NCBI GenBank assembly: GCA_046497225.1
Contig: JAWOGA010000066.1
Location: 1 to 12,834 of the forward strand
Origin: JAXHLG01 sp046497225
GTDB taxonomy: Bacteria > Patescibacteriota > Minisyncoccia > Moranbacterales > DUUL01
Direction of reading: 5' to 3'
Length of the DNA stretch: 12,834 nt
Translations under genes and position numbers: made by a program
Notes under the pieces: generated by a model
What the model saw: the letters and a program-made list of their open reading frames with translations, nothing else
The model's database searches: none
Told to the model about the DNA's origin: nothing
In this document: in pieces, positions 12,116-12,834 of the stretch
Layout: each line of letters opens with the position of its first letter
How positions within the stretch are numbered: position 1 is the first letter of the stretch

Positions 12116-12143
12116 TACTACCATATTACGTTATATGGTAGTA
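12116..12143 (+). promoter_or_regulatory. Strong stem-loop between the second kinase and thyX
   Basis: TACTACCATAT (12116-12126) and ATATGGTAGTA (12133-12143) form a perfect 11-bp stem with loop TACGTT. It is followed by GGGTTGGAGGAGTG and only later by a T run (12162-12168), so it lacks the layout of a normal terminator. A GGAGGAG (12149-12155) follows but is 37 nt from the thyX ATG. It may be a processing, stability or translation control element. Confidence 0.55.
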
Positions 12144-12192
12144 GGGTTGGAGGAGTGATTATTTTTTTAAATATAAAAAATAAGAAAAGCTT

Positions 12193-12834
12193 ATGAATAT
12201 TTTTATCTATGATGAATTTACTCCGGAGGATAATGCTATGCTGCAAGCTCTTTATTCAAGAAGTCCGGAAAGCGTGGAGAGTCACGTGGAAAAAGTTAAA
12301 AAAGCCGGCTCAGGAAATTTTATGGAAAAATTTTACGTCGGTTATGGTCACTCCAGTATTGCCGACTGTGGCAGCACCACGCTTTTTATAGAAAACATTA
12401 GCATTTTGGCGGACAAAGCTATTCAAGATTGGCCTTTGTATTCAGGGCAAGAAACTAGTACTCGGTATATAGATATGTCCAAGCAGCCAATTATAGACCC
12501 ACTAGAGAGTAATGAATCTAAAGAGATTCAAAACAATTGGATGAATTTCTATATCTCTTCTCAAGAAGAATTAAAAAAATATTTGAAAGAAAAATACCCT
12601 AAAAAAGAAGAGGAAGATGAAGATACATATCAGCGGGCAATTAATGCTAGAAGTTTTGATGTTTTGCGAGGTTTTTTACCGGCTGGAATAACAACTCAGT
12701 TGAGCTGGCATACCAATTTACGGCAAGCTTGGGATAAGCTTTCTTGGTTTCGTTTTCATCCATTGCCCGAAGTTCAGGAGATAGCAGGTGAAATGCATAG
12801 AAAGCTGAAAAATAAATATGAAAAAAGTTTCAGC
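12193..12834 (+). CDS. ThyX-family (FAD-dependent thymidylate synthase-like) protein, partial at the window end
   Basis: ThyX makes dTMP from dUMP using FAD, NADPH and methylene-tetrahydrofolate. The 214 codons seen start MNIFIYDEFTPEDN, with GYGHSSIADC (~50-59) matching the ThyX GHxxxxEH region, then SGQETSTRY (~84-92) matching the S-x-N-E-x-S-x-R-Y half of the ThyX motif. The preceding Arg-His-Arg of the classic motif, which contacts FAD and dUMP, is replaced by Asp-Trp-Pro (~79-81). Later, RGFLPAGITTQLSWHTNLRQ (~159-178) matches the conserved LPxxxxTxxxxxxNxR region, with the arginine kept. A Lys/Glu-rich insert lies near 124-146. The reading frame is open at the window end, so a second module may follow. 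The ATG is the first after an in-frame TAA at 12181; no properly spaced Shine-Dalgarno. Confidence 0.75.
   Translation, partial: MNIFIYDEFTPEDNAMLQALYSRSPESVESHVEKVKKAGSGNFMEKFYVGYGHSSIADCGSTTLFIENISILADKAIQDWPLYSGQETSTRYIDMSKQPIIDPLESNESKEIQNNWMNFYISSQEELKKYLKEKYPKKEEEDEDTYQRAINARSFDVLRGFLPAGITTQLSWHTNLRQAWDKLSWFRFHPLPEVQEIAGEMHRKLKNKYEKSFS

Noticed and set aside
12209..12391. 60-codon open frame inside the thyX region
   Set aside because: It is out of frame with the well-supported ThyX-like reading frame and has a nondescript product; a shadow frame.

Overview
The window is AT-rich, tightly packed bacterial DNA with every recognisable gene on the + strand. Several traits suggest a Patescibacteria / Candidate Phyla Radiation genome: very A/T-rich gaps between genes, almost no Shine-Dalgarno sites, ribosomal proteins with long Lys/Glu/Ser-rich tails, a GVGSGRE variant in S11, and a DUF348-G5 surface protein. 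The phylum is an inference from these traits, not from a marker-gene tree. The genetic code looks standard: no conserved gene has an in-frame TGA, and glycines are GGN.

Region 1 (1-403) has no gene that I can support. It ends in a promoter-like region and an inverted repeat in front of infA.

Region 2 (404-5058) is the classic 'alpha/L17/L13' translation cluster: infA, rpmJ, rpsM, rpsK, rpsD, rpoA, rplQ, rplM, rpsI, closed by a hairpin terminator at 5080-5113. rpmJ (37 aa) is short and easily missed. S11 has a ~97-residue charged N-terminal extension, L17 a ~47-residue charged tail, and RNA polymerase alpha a charged linker. A bulged stem-loop sits between rpsD and rpoA.

Region 3 (about 5168-9775) holds a UvrD/PcrA helicase, closely followed by a membrane-anchored DUF348-G5-RlpA-like cell-wall protein, then a UvrC that stops after its nuclease domain and lacks the C-terminal helix-hairpin-helix domain.

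Region 4 (9828-10259) is a self-contained transcription unit for an unrecognised 99-aa basic protein. It has an extended -10 promoter, the only perfect Shine-Dalgarno in the window and a strong terminator.

Region 5 (10307-12834) is a deoxynucleotide/thymidylate island: a P-loop (d)NMP-kinase-like protein with its own promoter and terminator; a dCMP deaminase resembling eukaryotic DCTD; a second, paralogous kinase overlapping the deaminase by 59 nt; a strong stem-loop; and the first ~214 codons of a ThyX-family protein whose usual RHR motif is missing. Together they suggest dCMP -> dUMP -> dTMP -> dTDP, with the kinase specificities inferred. This island, with its odd overlap and divergent ThyX, and the orphan 99-aa gene are the most promising places for undescribed biology.
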